46,621 bases of DNA from F1-60-MAGs149 sp032119475 (GTDB lineage Bacteria; Actinomycetota; Thermoleophilia; Gaiellales; F1-60-MAGs149): positions 1 through 46,621 of the forward strand of contig JAUMCA010000028.1 in the NCBI GenBank assembly GCA_032119475.1, in the 5' to 3' direction. The notes under the pieces are model-generated. The model saw only the letters and a list, made by a program, of their open reading frames with translations. It had not been told where the DNA came from and did no database searches. The translations under genes and the position numbers were made by a program. Shown here in pieces: positions 1 through 7,669 of the stretch. Each line of letters starts with the position of its first letter. Positions within the stretch are counted from its first letter, which is position 1.

Positions 1-57
1 CGCGCCCTGGGTCGTCCGGTCCACGGGTTCCGCGAGGACCTGCGCGGCGGTTCCTGA
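1..57 (+). CDS. C-terminal end of an unidentified protein (partial)
   Basis: The first 57 bases read open on the plus strand and end in TGA at 55-57, giving 18 residues that finish HGFREDLRGGS. The frame has the high-GC third positions of its neighbours, and it stops five bases before the stop codon of the convergent oxidoreductase, so it is probably the tail of a real gene that starts outside the window. There is too little sequence to name a family. Confidence 0.5.
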   Translation, partial: RALGRPVHGFREDLRGGS

Positions 58-61
58 TCGG

Positions 62-1000
62 CTACCGCGCGGCGTCCACGGCCGCGACCACCCGCCGGCA
101 GAGCTCCGGCACCTCGGCCACGTCATCGGTGTACTGGGACGGCTTGAAGCAGATCGACGTGTAGCCCGCGGCGAGCTTCGCGGGGATGGCGGCCATCGCC
201 TCCTCGAGGTCGCCCGGTGCGTCATCGGCGTGGAAGCGCGGACGGATCCCGCCGATCATCTCCAGCGCGTCCGGATCCCGGCCCGCGTCGAGCATCGTGC
301 GGCGGATCAGGTCGAGGTCCTCCGCCGTCGGCGTGCCGAACGGATGGAAGCCGTGGCCGTGCGCCACCAGCCGGCGCAGGATCGGCCCGTGCACGTGCTG
401 GCCGCCGAACCACATCAGCGGCCCCTCGGGGCGTACGCACTTCGGCTCGACGTAGACGTCCTCGAAGTCGTAGAACTCCCCGTGGTGCGAGGCGGGGGAG
501 GAGCGCCACACGGCCGACATCGCGGCGAGCTGCTCGTCGAGGATGCGGCCGCGACGGTCGAACGGGACGCCCAGCGCTGCGTACTCCTCGGCGAGCCACG
601 ACACGGTCGGCTGGACGATCAGCCGCCCTCCGCACAGCTGGTCGAGCGTGGCCAGCTGGGTGGCCGTGTGGAGCGGGTGCCGAAGCGGCAGGATCAGCGC
701 GGACAGCGCGATCCGGATCCGCTCGGTGCGGGCCGCGATCGCCGCGGCGAGGACGACGGAGTCCGGCCACGGCGTGGCGGGATCCTGGTTGCCGGGCGCC
801 GCGTAGTCGCGGGGATTCGCCATCCGACCCTCGGCTCCCGCCTTCGGCGTGAGCAAGACGTGATCCGACAGCATGACCGTCTCGATGCCCGCCGCCTCGG
901 CCGCGACCGCCATGTCGACGAGGCCGCGCATGTCGGTCCCTTCGACGAGCGTCCACTGCTCGAGCAGGACGAGCACGACGCCGGGGCGTCGGGGGGTCAC
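62..1000 (-). CDS. LLM-class (luciferase-like, probably F420-dependent) oxidoreductase
   Basis: A 312-residue protein of the bacterial luciferase-like TIM-barrel family, whose members use reduced F420 or FMN to oxidise or reduce small substrates. Visible family features are the N-terminal strand and helix followed by the LSDHVLL segment, the RIRIALSALILPLRHPL strand near residue 105, the LDQLCGGRL helix, and the C-terminal FGGQHVHGPILRR region. I chose the GTG at 1000 because it overlaps the stop of the upstream glyoxalase-like gene as GTGA; a longer reading would run through that gene. The two are probably translated from one message, and the substrate is unknown. F420 rather than FMN use is inferred from the likely actinobacterial host. 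Confidence 0.85.
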   Translation of the reverse strand: MTPRRPGVVLVLLEQWTLVEGTDMRGLVDMAVAAEAAGIETVMLSDHVLLTPKAGAEGRMANPRDYAAPGNQDPATPWPDSVVLAAAIAARTERIRIALSALILPLRHPLHTATQLATLDQLCGGRLIVQPTVSWLAEEYAALGVPFDRRGRILDEQLAAMSAVWRSSPASHHGEFYDFEDVYVEPKCVRPEGPLMWFGGQHVHGPILRRLVAHGHGFHPFGTPTAEDLDLIRRTMLDAGRDPDALEMIGGIRPRFHADDAPGDLEEAMAAIPAKLAAGYTSICFKPSQYTDDVAEVPELCRRVVAAVDAAR

Positions 1001-1383
1001 GCGGAGGGCTTCTCGATCAGCTCGATGCGGTAGCCGTCGGGATCGCGCACGAAGCACAGCCGGGACCCGCCCTCGCGCACGCTGTACGGGGGGCGCTCGG
1101 GGTCCACGCCGATCGCCGCGAGGCGCGCGAGCGTGCCGTCGAGGTCCTCGACGTTGAAGGCGATGTGCCCGTACCCGGTCCCGAGCTCGTAGGGCTCGGT
1201 GCGTCCGTGGTTGAAGGTCAGCTCGAGCGGGGTGTCCTCCGACCCCTCCGGGGCGACGAAGATGTTGATCGCCTCGTCGCGGATGGGGAATCGCTTGAGC
1301 TCCTTGAACCCGAGAGCGCCGCAGTAGAAGGCGATCGATCGGTCGATGTCGTTGATCCGGTAGCAGACGTGGGCGTAGCGCAT
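997..1383 (-). CDS. VOC-family protein, glyoxalase I (lactoylglutathione lyase)-like
   Basis: A 128-residue single VOC unit with the two beta-alpha-beta-beta-beta modules of glyoxalase I. The four expected metal ligands are present at almost the same positions as in the E. coli enzyme: His5, Glu54, His73 and Glu121. Family members isomerise the hemithioacetal of methylglyoxal and a thiol. Most actinobacteria lack glutathione, so the thiol partner here may be another compound; that is inference. It lies 17 nt after panB but has its own -10-like TAGGCT six bases before the ATG. Its stop overlaps the start of the downstream LLM oxidoreductase. Confidence 0.85.
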   Translation of the reverse strand: MRYAHVCYRINDIDRSIAFYCGALGFKELKRFPIRDEAINIFVAPEGSEDTPLELTFNHGRTEPYELGTGYGHIAFNVEDLDGTLARLAAIGVDPERPPYSVREGGSRLCFVRDPDGYRIELIEKPSA

Positions 1384-1389
1384 GGGCGC

Positions 1390-1395
1390 AGCCTA
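1390..1395 (-). promoter_or_regulatory. -10 element of a probable leaderless promoter for the VOC gene
   Basis: TAGGCT preceded by GG lies six bases before the ATG at 1383, so transcription would begin at or next to the start codon. It sits next to the panB stop region. Confidence 0.5.
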
Positions 1396-1400
1396 CCCGG

Positions 1401-2309
1401 TCAGAGCGCCGCGCTCGCGAGCCCCGCGTGGAAGGCCCGGAGCTCCTCGTCCGCGATCGCGTACGTGTGCCGCTCGCTGGGGAACGTGCGGGCGCGGACG
1501 TCGCGGACGTAGCGCCCGATCGCGTCGAGCGATGCCTGATGGAGATCGGCGTAGCGCTCGACGAAGCGCGGTGACGAGCCGGCGCCGATCCCGAGCAGGT
1601 CGTGCCAGACGAGCACCTGGCCATCGGTGCGGTTGCCGGCGCCGATGCCGATGGTCGGGATGCGCAGACGCGCGGTGACCTCGGCCGCGATTTCCGCCGG
1701 CACGCACTCGAGCACGAGCGCGAAGGCGCCGGCCTCCTGCACCTGCACGGCATCCTCGACGAGCTGGAGCGCCGCGCCGGCCGTCCGACCCTGCGCCTTG
1801 AACCCGCCGAGGGCCGTCGCGCTCTGCGGCGTCAGCCCGAGGTGGCCCATCACCGGGATCCCGGCACCGGTGATCGCGCGGATGCGATCGAGCGTCGGCC
1901 CGGCGCCCTCGACCTTGACCGCGTCGGCGCCCGCCTCCTTGACGAACCGGCCCGCGGCGATGATCGCGTCGCGATCGGACGGCTGGAAGGACATGAACGG
2001 CATGTCCGCGACGACCAGGGGCGCGCGATCGGCCCGGCTCGCGCCGCGCGTCGCCGCCGCGGTCAGGACGATCATCTCGTCGACGGAGATCGGCATGGTG
2101 GACTCGTGGCCGAGCACCGTCATGGCGGCGGAGTCGCCGACGAGGATCACGTCGACCCCCGCCATCGCGGCAGCGTGGCCGCTCGGAGCGTCGTAGGCGG
2201 TGATCATCACGATCGGCTGGCCGGTCTGCTTCTGGGCGACGAGCTCGGGCAGGGCGACCTTGCCCGGGGCGGGCGTGGCCGGGGCGGGTCGGCGGGGACG
2301 GGTGCTCAC
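1401..2309 (-). CDS. panB: 3-methyl-2-oxobutanoate hydroxymethyltransferase
   Basis: A 302-residue protein that transfers a hydroxymethyl group from 5,10-methylene-tetrahydrofolate to 2-oxoisovalerate to make ketopantoate, the first step of pantothenate synthesis in the cytoplasm. Family signatures are VGDSAAMTVLGH (metal-binding Asp) near residue 57, the VVADMPFMSF strand, and DAVKVEGAG near residue 130. The N-terminus has about 17 Pro/Ala/Arg-rich residues beyond the usual start, as is common in actinobacterial PanB. Its ATG overlaps the panC stop by 4 nt, so panC and panB are translationally coupled. Length is slightly above the usual 265-280 because of the extension. Confidence 0.95.
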   Translation of the reverse strand: MSTRPRRPAPATPAPGKVALPELVAQKQTGQPIVMITAYDAPSGHAAAMAGVDVILVGDSAAMTVLGHESTMPISVDEMIVLTAAATRGASRADRAPLVVADMPFMSFQPSDRDAIIAAGRFVKEAGADAVKVEGAGPTLDRIRAITGAGIPVMGHLGLTPQSATALGGFKAQGRTAGAALQLVEDAVQVQEAGAFALVLECVPAEIAAEVTARLRIPTIGIGAGNRTDGQVLVWHDLLGIGAGSSPRFVERYADLHQASLDAIGRYVRDVRARTFPSERHTYAIADEELRAFHAGLASAAL

Positions 2310-3151
2310 AGCTCCTCCTTGGCGGCGTCGGGCCGCGTGGGGTCGAGGATGACGTTGTCGATCAGGCGGGTCGAGCCGACACGGCAGGCGATCAGCGCCA
2401 CGGCGCGTCGCGCGGGGTCGAACGAGCCGAGCGTGTCGGCGTCGCGCAGCTCGAGGTACTCGAGGTCGAAGGCCGCGGGCACGGACGCACCCGCGGCCAG
2501 CAGCGTCGCGGGCGCGCGCTCACCCTCCGCGTAGGCCGTGGCCACCGCGCGCAGCGTCGCGGGCACCGCGGCTGCGCGAGTCCGCTCGTCGGCGTCGAGG
2601 TAGCGATTGCGCGAGCTCAGGGCCAGCCCGTCGGACTCGCGGACGGTCGGGGCGGCGGCGATGTCGACGCCGAGCGCGAGATCCCGGACGACGTGCCGGA
2701 GGATGGTCAGCTGCTGGTAGTCCTTGCAGCCGAAGTACGCGCGGACGGGGCGCACGAGGCCGAACAGCCGGGTCACCACGGTGGCCACGCCCGCGAAGTG
2801 CCCCGGCCGCGTGCGGCCGCAGAGGTCGTCGCCCAATGGCCCCGGGTCGACCGTCGTGCTGAACCCGGCGGGGTAGATCTCCCCGACCCCGGGTGCGAAC
2901 AGCACGTCCGCGCCGGCGCGCTCGGCGATGCGCGCGTCGCCGTCCAGATCCCGCGGGTAGCGTTCGAAGTCCTCACCCGGTGCGAACTGGGCGGGGTTCA
3001 CGAAGTCGGACACGACGACGGCCCCGCCGCCCGCGGCCGCAGCGCGGATCAGGGACGCGTGCCCCTCGTGGAGCGCGCCCATCGTCGGGACGAACGCGAT
3101 CGGCCCGGTGACGGCGGACCGCACCTCGGCGGCGGTGGAGGCCACGATCAC
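2306..3151 (-). CDS. panC: Pantothenate synthetase (pantoate--beta-alanine ligase)
   Basis: A 281-residue enzyme joining pantoate and beta-alanine with ATP through a pantoyl-adenylate. The HIGH-like motif LHEGH near residue 28 follows FVPTMGA, the FVNPAQFAPGEDFERYPRD region binds pantoate and ATP, and LSSRNRYL is the KMSKS-like loop of this family. Length is typical. The ATG overlaps the stop of the upstream DUF2520 gene (ATGA) and its own stop overlaps panB, so the three genes form a tight unit. Confidence 0.95.
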   Translation of the reverse strand: MIVASTAAEVRSAVTGPIAFVPTMGALHEGHASLIRAAAAGGGAVVVSDFVNPAQFAPGEDFERYPRDLDGDARIAERAGADVLFAPGVGEIYPAGFSTTVDPGPLGDDLCGRTRPGHFAGVATVVTRLFGLVRPVRAYFGCKDYQQLTILRHVVRDLALGVDIAAAPTVRESDGLALSSRNRYLDADERTRAAAVPATLRAVATAYAEGERAPATLLAAGASVPAAFDLEYLELRDADTLGSFDPARRAVALIACRVGSTRLIDNVILDPTRPDAAKEEL

Positions 3152-3897
3152 GGCTCCGGCCCCAGCGAGGCGGCGACGGCCGCGCGCGCCTCGGCCGTCA
3201 CGAGCGGGAGCAGCGCGGTGGAGAGGAGCGCGTAGGTGCGATCGAGGCTCGGGTCGATCGCGCGGAGGCGACGACGGTGGGCCTGCACGGTCCCGACGTC
3301 GCCCCGTGCGATGGGGCCGGTGGGGGAGGCGTCGGCACCCGCGGCCAGCGCGTTCGCGATCGTGCGGTCGATCAGCGGGCCGAGCGCCGTGCGCGGATCG
3401 GCGTCGATCCCGGCTGCGGCGAGCACGCGCGTCGCCGCGACGAGCGCGGGGAGGAGCAGGTTCGAGGCGAGCACGCAGGCGATGTGGGGGAGCGGGCGCG
3501 CCGCCTCGGGCACGTCGATCGGGTGCATGCCGAAGGTGCGGGCGAGGTCGGAGGCCAGTGCATGCGTCGCCGGATCAGCGGCCGTGACGCCGGCCGCGCA
3601 GCCGGTCAGCTGCAGGTCCCCGCGGTCCGGCTGGATCGTCTGCATCGGGTGGAGCACGAAGCGCCGGTCGTGCGGCGCGAGGGCGTCCAGCGGCACGGAG
3701 CCCGACAGCATTCCGATCGCGGGCCCCACCTCGACCGCCGCGGCCACGGCGGCGACGGCGTCGTCGGGGACGGCGATCAGCACGACGTCGGCGTCCGGGC
3801 CGGCGCTGCGGCCGAGCGCGCAGGCGCTACCGGCGGCACGGGCGTGCTGGGAGATGGCCGTCCCGGCGCGGCCGGGACCGATCACGCTGATCCTCAC
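3148..3897 (-). CDS. Rossmann-like and DUF2520 domain protein
   Basis: A 249-residue protein with an N-terminal NAD(P)-binding Rossmann segment (IGPGRAGTA at residues 5-13, then DVVLIAVPDDAV) and a C-terminal helical DUF2520 domain, the same two-part build as 6-phosphogluconate-dehydrogenase-like ketopantoate reductases. I chose GTG 3897 because GAGGGG lies five to six bases upstream and a Rossmann strand begins at once. The same neighbour precedes panC in mycobacteria (Rv3603c-panC). No panE is present in the window, so a ketopantoate reductase role is a reasonable inference but not shown by the sequence. Cellular role remains formally unknown. Confidence 0.85.
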   Translation of the reverse strand: MRISVIGPGRAGTAISQHARAAGSACALGRSAGPDADVVLIAVPDDAVAAVAAAVEVGPAIGMLSGSVPLDALAPHDRRFVLHPMQTIQPDRGDLQLTGCAAGVTAADPATHALASDLARTFGMHPIDVPEAARPLPHIACVLASNLLLPALVAATRVLAAAGIDADPRTALGPLIDRTIANALAAGADASPTGPIARGDVGTVQAHRRRLRAIDPSLDRTYALLSTALLPLVTAEARAAVAASLGPEP

Positions 3898-3931
3898 GGG
3901 TACCCCTCGCGGTGGATGGAGTCCTGCCCGG

Positions 3932-3937
3932 ATCCTA
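3932..3937 (-). promoter_or_regulatory. -10 element for the DUF2520-panC-panB unit
   Basis: TAGGAT lies 34 bases before GTG 3897, predicting a leader of about 27 nt that carries the GAGGGG ribosome binding site. It is in the 86-bp divergent region shared with fmdB. Confidence 0.35.
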
Positions 3938-3971
3938 TCGGAACCGACCCGCGTGGCGGATGACGGCGCGC

Positions 3972-3977
3972 TACCCT
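3972..3977 (+). promoter_or_regulatory. -10 element of a probable leaderless promoter for fmdB-tsaE
   Basis: TACCCT preceded by GC is six bases before ATG 3984; there is no ribosome binding site between them. Confidence 0.5.
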
Positions 3978-3983
3978 GTGGAC

Positions 3984-4211
3984 ATGCCGATCTACGAATT
4001 CGCCTGCGACGGGTGCGATCACCGATTCGAGGAGCTCGTCTCCGCCGCCGAGGCCGATCGGGTGATCTGCCCGGTCTGCGGCGCGGTCGGCGCGCGCCGG
4101 CTGCTGTCGACGTTCCAGCGCGTCCGCGTCGGCGCAGGCGCGTCGACGGCCGGACCGGCCCCGGTCGCCAGCGGCGGCGGGTGCTGCGGCGGCGGCTGCG
4201 GCTGCGGCTGA
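3984..4211 (+). CDS. FmdB-family zinc ribbon protein
   Basis: A 75-residue protein starting MPIYEFACDGC, the hallmark of FmdB-type regulatory or zinc ribbon proteins. Two CxxC pairs (CDGC at residues 8-11 and CPVC around 32-35) would bind one zinc. The tail is a glycine- and cysteine-rich stretch (GGGCCGGGCGCG), common in actinobacterial members, of unknown role and possibly metal binding. ATG 3984 was chosen over an upstream in-frame ATG because the family always begins MPxY and a -10-like TACCCT sits just before it. It leads the tsaE-tsaB-rimI-tsaD group by 23 nt. Exact function is not known. Confidence 0.85.
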   Translation: MPIYEFACDGCDHRFEELVSAAEADRVICPVCGAVGARRLLSTFQRVRVGAGASTAGPAPVASGGGCCGGGCGCG

Positions 4212-4234
4212 TCCGGCGTTTGGCCCCGGCGAAC

Positions 4235-4660
4235 GTGCAGACCTTCCGCGTCCTGTGCGACGGGGACCTGGCCCGCGTCGCCGAGGCCGTCTGCCGTGGG
4301 CTCGCCCCGGGTGACGTGGTCGCGCTCCAAGGGCCGATGGGCGCCGGCAAGACGACGCTCGTCGGCGCGTGCGCAGCGCACCTCGGCGTCCGCGAGCCGG
4401 TCACCAGCCCGACCTTCGCGCTGGTGCATCGCTACGCCGCTCCCGTTCCGGTGGTGCACGCCGATCTCTACCGGCTGCTCGATCAACCGGAGCGCGACGT
4501 CGACGACATCCTGCTCGCGCTCGACGAGGACGCGCTGTCGTTCGTCGAATGGCCCGAGCACGGAGCCGGGTGGCTGCCGGCACCGCGCCGCACCGTGACC
4601 ATCGCCGTCGTGTCGGACGGCGCGCGCGCGTTCGACGTCCGCGACGCCCCGACGACGTAG
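4235..4660 (+). CDS. tsaE: tRNA t6A biosynthesis ATPase TsaE
   Basis: A 141-residue P-loop ATPase needed, with TsaB and TsaD, to form threonylcarbamoyladenosine at position 37 of ANN-decoding tRNAs. The Walker A motif is GPMGAGKTT with Lys39; TSPTFALVHRY is the conserved TsaE segment that follows, and HADLYRL plus FVEWPEH are also typical. Start is GTG 4235; an in-frame TTG at 4220 is the main alternative, and neither has a clear ribosome binding site. The gene lies directly before tsaB, and its stop codon TAG doubles as the first bases of a -10-like box for tsaB. Confidence 0.92.
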   Translation: MQTFRVLCDGDLARVAEAVCRGLAPGDVVALQGPMGAGKTTLVGACAAHLGVREPVTSPTFALVHRYAAPVPVVHADLYRLLDQPERDVDDILLALDEDALSFVEWPEHGAGWLPAPRRTVTIAVVSDGARAFDVRDAPTT

Positions 4661-4663
4661 GAT
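4658..4663 (+). promoter_or_regulatory. -10 element of a probable leaderless promoter for tsaB, overlapping the tsaE stop
   Basis: TAGGAT uses the tsaE stop codon TAG as its first three bases and lies six bases before GTG 4670. Confidence 0.45.
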
Positions 4664-4669
4664 CCGACT

Positions 4670-5269
4670 GTGCCGGTCGTGGCCCTGGACACCGCCTCCT
4701 CCCGCGCCGTCGTCGGTGCCGTCGTCGACGGCCGCCTCGTCGCGGTCCGCCGCATCGGCGGGGGACACGCCGCGCAGCACGCCCTCGGCGCCGTGCACGA
4801 GGTCCTCGACGAGGCGAGGATCGCCCACCACGACCTGACCGCGATCGCCGTCGGGCGTGGCCCGGGGTCGTTCACCGGTCTGCGCATCGGCGTGGCGACC
4901 GCGGAGGGCCTGGCCCGAGCACTCGGCATTCCCGTGCAGGGTGCGTCCACGCTCGACGCCCTCGCCGCGCCGGGCCTCGTGCCCGTGATCGACGCGCGCC
5001 GGGGCGAGGTCTTCACGTGTCACGCCGATCTGCCCGCGGGGGCGTACGCGCCCTCGGTGCTGGCGGGGCTCTCCCCGACGACGCTCGTCGGCGACGGCGC
5101 CCTGCGCTACGCCGACGACCTGCGTGCGCTGGGCCACCACGTCCCGGGCGAGGACGATGCCCGCCATACCCCGGATCCGGCACGGCTCGCAGGGCTCGCC
5201 GACGCGACGACGGCCGCGCCGCTCTACCTCCGCCCGCCCGATGCGGTGCCGACCGCGGAGCGTGGATGA
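4670..5269 (+). CDS. tsaB: tRNA t6A biosynthesis protein TsaB
   Basis: A 199-residue ASKHA-fold protein that dimerises with TsaD in the t6A-forming complex. It begins VVALDTASSRAVVGAV (phosphate-1-like strand), and contains the family signature GRGPGSFTGLRIGVATAEGLA around residues 62-82 and VIDARRGEVF near 105. Length is near the shorter end for TsaB, as in many actinobacteria. It overlaps rimI by 4 nt (ATGA), part of the classical tsaE-tsaB-rimI-tsaD order. Confidence 0.93.
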   Translation: MPVVALDTASSRAVVGAVVDGRLVAVRRIGGGHAAQHALGAVHEVLDEARIAHHDLTAIAVGRGPGSFTGLRIGVATAEGLARALGIPVQGASTLDALAAPGLVPVIDARRGEVFTCHADLPAGAYAPSVLAGLSPTTLVGDGALRYADDLRALGHHVPGEDDARHTPDPARLAGLADATTAAPLYLRPPDAVPTAERG

Positions 5270-5760
5270 GCACCGAGGAGATCACGCAGGAGGTGACGGA
5301 GGGCGAGGTCGTCCTCCGCCGCCTCGGGCTCGGCGACCTGCCGGCGGTCGAGGCCGTCGAGCGACGGTCGTACCGGACGCCGTGGTCGCGGCTGATGTTC
5401 CAGGGCGAGATCAGCCGGCCCGGATCGCGCTGCTACGGCGCGTTCATCGGGAAGACGCTCGCGGGCTACCTGATCGTGTCGCGCTACACCGATGCCTGGC
5501 ACGTCATGAACGTCGCCGTCGACGAGCCCTACCGCCGGCGCGGCGTGGCGCGGCTCATGCTCGAGACCCTGCTGGCCGAGACCGATGGCGACGGGACGCG
5601 TGGCCATACGCTGGAGGTGCGCGTCTCGAACCACGGCGCCATCCGGCTCTACGAGGACCTCGGCTTCCGGCCCGCCGGCATGCGCCGCGGGTACTACACG
5701 GACGACCGCGAGGATGCGCTCGTGATGTGGCGGGGCGAGGGCCCCGACGACGGCACGTGA
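5266..5760 (+). CDS. rimI: Ribosomal protein S18-alanine N-acetyltransferase-like GNAT
   Basis: A 164-residue GNAT acetyltransferase. The acetyl-CoA motif A is VDEPYRRRGVARLM (R/QxxGxG/A form), preceded by the strand WHVMNVAVD and followed by LEVRVSNHGAIRLYEDLGF, the typical RimI C-terminal half with the NxxAxxLYxxxGF element. The family acetylates the N-terminal alanine of ribosomal protein S18 or other targets. Position between tsaB and tsaD, with 4-nt overlaps on both sides, is the standard location and supports the name. The first 15 residues are an acidic extension. Confidence 0.9.
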   Translation: MSTEEITQEVTEGEVVLRRLGLGDLPAVEAVERRSYRTPWSRLMFQGEISRPGSRCYGAFIGKTLAGYLIVSRYTDAWHVMNVAVDEPYRRRGVARLMLETLLAETDGDGTRGHTLEVRVSNHGAIRLYEDLGFRPAGMRRGYYTDDREDALVMWRGEGPDDGT

Positions 5761-6734
5761 TCCTCGCGCTCGAGACCTCCTGCGACGAGACCGGTGCCGC
5801 CGTGATGTCGCCGGGCGGCGTGCTGCGCTCGTCGGTCGTCGCCTCGCAGGTCGCGGACCACGTCGCGTTCGGCGGCGTCGTGCCGGAGATCGCATCGCGT
5901 CGGCACCTCGACCTCGTCGGGCCGACCGTGGATGCCGCGCTGGCCGACGCCGGAGTCGGGCTGTCGGACATCACGCGCGTCGCCGTCACGGCCCGTCCGG
6001 GCCTGATCGGCGCCCTGCTCGTCGGCGTCAGCTTCGCGAAGGGGCTCGCCTTCGGCCTCGGCGTGCCGCTCGTCGCGGTCGATCACCTGGCCGGGCACGC
6101 CGCGTCCCTCGCGTTCGCCGACGATCCTCCGGTCGGCGCCCACCTCGTGCTGGTCGCCTCGGGCGGCCACACGCTGCTCTTGGATGCCGACGGCGCCGGC
6201 GGGCTGCGGACCATCGCCCGGAGCATGGACGACGCGGCCGGGGAGGCGTTCGACAAGGGCGCGCGCCTGCTCGGGCTCGGCTACCCCGGCGGACCCGCCC
6301 TGGCGGCGCTCGCCACGACGGGCGACGCCTCCCGGCATCCGCTGCCGACGCCGCTCGCCGGTCGCGACGACCTCGCGTTCTCGTTCTCCGGCCTCAAGAC
6401 GGCACTCGCGCACGCGCTCGCCGGTCCGAGCGCACCCGCTCCGGCGGACCTGGCCGCCGCGTACGAGGACGCCATCGTGCGGCACCTGCGCGAGCGCGTC
6501 GAGCTCGGACTCGCGGTGACCGGGCACACGGTGGTGGGCATCGCCGGGGGCGTCGCCGCGAATCAGCGGCTGCGCGCCGCGCTCGCCGACGTCGCCGCGC
6601 GCGTCGTCCTGGCGCCGCTGGCCTTCTGCGGCGACAACGCGGCGATGATCGCGCGGGCCTCCCTGACGGCGAACCCGCTGACCGGCACGGCGCTCGAGAC
6701 GCTCGACGCGGAGGCGAGGAGCCCGCTCGGATGA
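5757..6734 (+). CDS. tsaD: tRNA N6-adenosine threonylcarbamoyltransferase TsaD
   Basis: A 325-residue ASKHA-fold enzyme transferring threonylcarbamoyl from its AMP ester to A37 of tRNA. It begins ILALETSCDETGAAV, has the iron-binding HLAGH motif (His110, His114), the LVLVASGGHT strand, DDAAGEAFDKGARLLGL, and the closing IAGGVAANQRLR and FCGDNAAMIA motifs. GTG 5757 overlaps the rimI stop (GTGA). No truncation is seen. It is the last t6A gene here and overlaps the following glutaredoxin gene by 4 nt. Confidence 0.96.
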   Translation: MILALETSCDETGAAVMSPGGVLRSSVVASQVADHVAFGGVVPEIASRRHLDLVGPTVDAALADAGVGLSDITRVAVTARPGLIGALLVGVSFAKGLAFGLGVPLVAVDHLAGHAASLAFADDPPVGAHLVLVASGGHTLLLDADGAGGLRTIARSMDDAAGEAFDKGARLLGLGYPGGPALAALATTGDASRHPLPTPLAGRDDLAFSFSGLKTALAHALAGPSAPAPADLAAAYEDAIVRHLRERVELGLAVTGHTVVGIAGGVAANQRLRAALADVAARVVLAPLAFCGDNAAMIARASLTANPLTGTALETLDAEARSPLG

Positions 6735-6973
6735 GCACGGTCACCGTCGTCGTCGCCGCCGGCTGCCACCTGTGCCCGCCGACCCTCGCGGCGGCGCGCG
6801 AGGCTGCCGCGGCGAGCGGCGCTGCGCTCACCGTCATCGACATCGACGGCGATCCCGACCTCGAGCGCCGCTACCGGGCACGGATCCCGGTCGTGCTGCT
6901 CGATGATCGCGAGATCGGCTGCTACGCCGTCACGGCCGGGGAGATCCTCCAGGCGCTGAAGGATTCCTCGTAA
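6731..6973 (+). CDS. Glutaredoxin-family thiol-disulfide protein
   Basis: An 80-residue thioredoxin-fold protein. The active-site motif is CHLC (Cys12, Cys15) after the first strand VTVVVAAG, and RIPVVLLDD supplies the cis-proline segment. This matches the small glutaredoxin/DUF836-type proteins often found beside rex in actinobacteria. It is coupled to tsaD by ATGA and ends 41 nt before the rex promoter region. A role in redox homeostasis together with Rex is inferred from the position only. Confidence 0.85.
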   Translation: MSTVTVVVAAGCHLCPPTLAAAREAAAASGAALTVIDIDGDPDLERRYRARIPVVLLDDREIGCYAVTAGEILQALKDSS

Positions 6974-6992
6974 CACGCTGAACCCCGATTCG

Positions 6993-7009
6993 CAAAGGCT
7001 TTGTAGAGT
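6993..7009 (+). promoter_or_regulatory. Promoter region of rex with a short palindrome
   Basis: CAAAG-G-CTTTG (6993-7003) is a perfect short palindrome that abuts the -10-like TAGAGT at 7004-7009. It could be an operator. It does not match the usual Rex site TTGTGAA-N4-TTCACAA, so autoregulation is only a possibility. A GTG at 7015 would make the transcript leaderless; ATG 7042 would give a leader of about 26 nt. Confidence 0.35.
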
Positions 7010-7041
7010 GCCTTGTGACGTCCATGCAGGGGGCCACGGTA

Positions 7042-7662
7042 ATGACGGATCGACTCGGCGGCGGTGTCGCGGCCCGCTTGGCGCATTACCTGCAGGTCCT
7101 CACCCAGGCGAAGAAGGCCGGACGCTCGCACATCACCTCGCACGAGATCAGCGAGTACACCCGTGTCAACGCCACGCAGATACGTCGCGATCTGTCCGGC
7201 TTCGGCACGTTCGGCAAGCGCGGCGTCGGCTACAGCGTCGACGCGCTGATCGGCGAGATCAGCAGCATCCTCCGAACCGCGGGACAGCACAACATCGTGC
7301 TCGTCGGGGCCGGCCGCCTCGGCATGGCGATCGCCGAGGCCGACGTCTTCGCCGATCACGGGTTCTCCCTCGCGGCGATCGTCGACGCCGACCCGGCCAA
7401 GATCGGCCAGCGCTGCGGCCAGCTCGTGGTGCAGTCGCCTGACGAGCTGCCGCGCATCGTCGAGGAGGAGCAGGTCATCGTGGGCGTCGTCGCCGTGCCC
7501 GCCGATGCCGCTCAGGACGTCGCCGATGACCTCGTCCGCAGCGGTGTGCGCATCGTCTTCAACTACTCGGGCGCGCTCATCGACGTGCCGCCGGACGTGA
7601 CGGTGCACACGACGAGCCCGGCCGTCGAGCTGCTGTACGCCCTGTACTTCCACCTCGCCTAG
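7042..7662 (+). CDS. rex: Redox-sensing transcriptional repressor Rex
   Basis: A 206-residue repressor that senses the NADH/NAD+ ratio and controls respiratory and fermentative genes. The N-terminal winged helix contains SEYTRVNATQIRRDLSGFG with FGKRGVGY, and the Rossmann domain starts with VLVGAGRLG near residue 90. I prefer ATG 7042, which has AGGGGG eight bases upstream and gives the usual length before the winged helix; GTG 7015 (215 residues) directly behind a TAGAGT box is a real alternative. The gene converges on an anti-sigma-like gene with which it shares the four bases CTAG as stop codons. Confidence 0.93.
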   Translation: MTDRLGGGVAARLAHYLQVLTQAKKAGRSHITSHEISEYTRVNATQIRRDLSGFGTFGKRGVGYSVDALIGEISSILRTAGQHNIVLVGAGRLGMAIAEADVFADHGFSLAAIVDADPAKIGQRCGQLVVQSPDELPRIVEEEQVIVGVVAVPADAAQDVADDLVRSGVRIVFNYSGALIDVPPDVTVHTTSPAVELLYALYFHLA

Positions 7663-7669
7663 GGCGAGG
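7653..7669. terminator. Bidirectional hairpin spanning both stop codons of rex and the anti-sigma-like gene
   Basis: CCTCGCC-TAG-GGCGAGG is a perfect 7-bp inverted repeat with a three-base centre. The plus-strand stop TAG is the loop, and the minus-strand stop overlaps it. There is no T-tract on either side. It may act as a weak bidirectional terminator. Confidence 0.4.

Noticed and set aside
3898..4404. Extension of the DUF2520 gene upstream to 4404
   Set aside because: The extra part is antisense to fmdB and tsaE, and the Rossmann strand begins right at GTG 3897 behind a ribosome binding site.
6993..7009. A canonical Rex operator upstream of rex
   Set aside because: The palindrome lacks the TTGTGAA/TTCACAA halves and the four-base spacing of known Rex sites.
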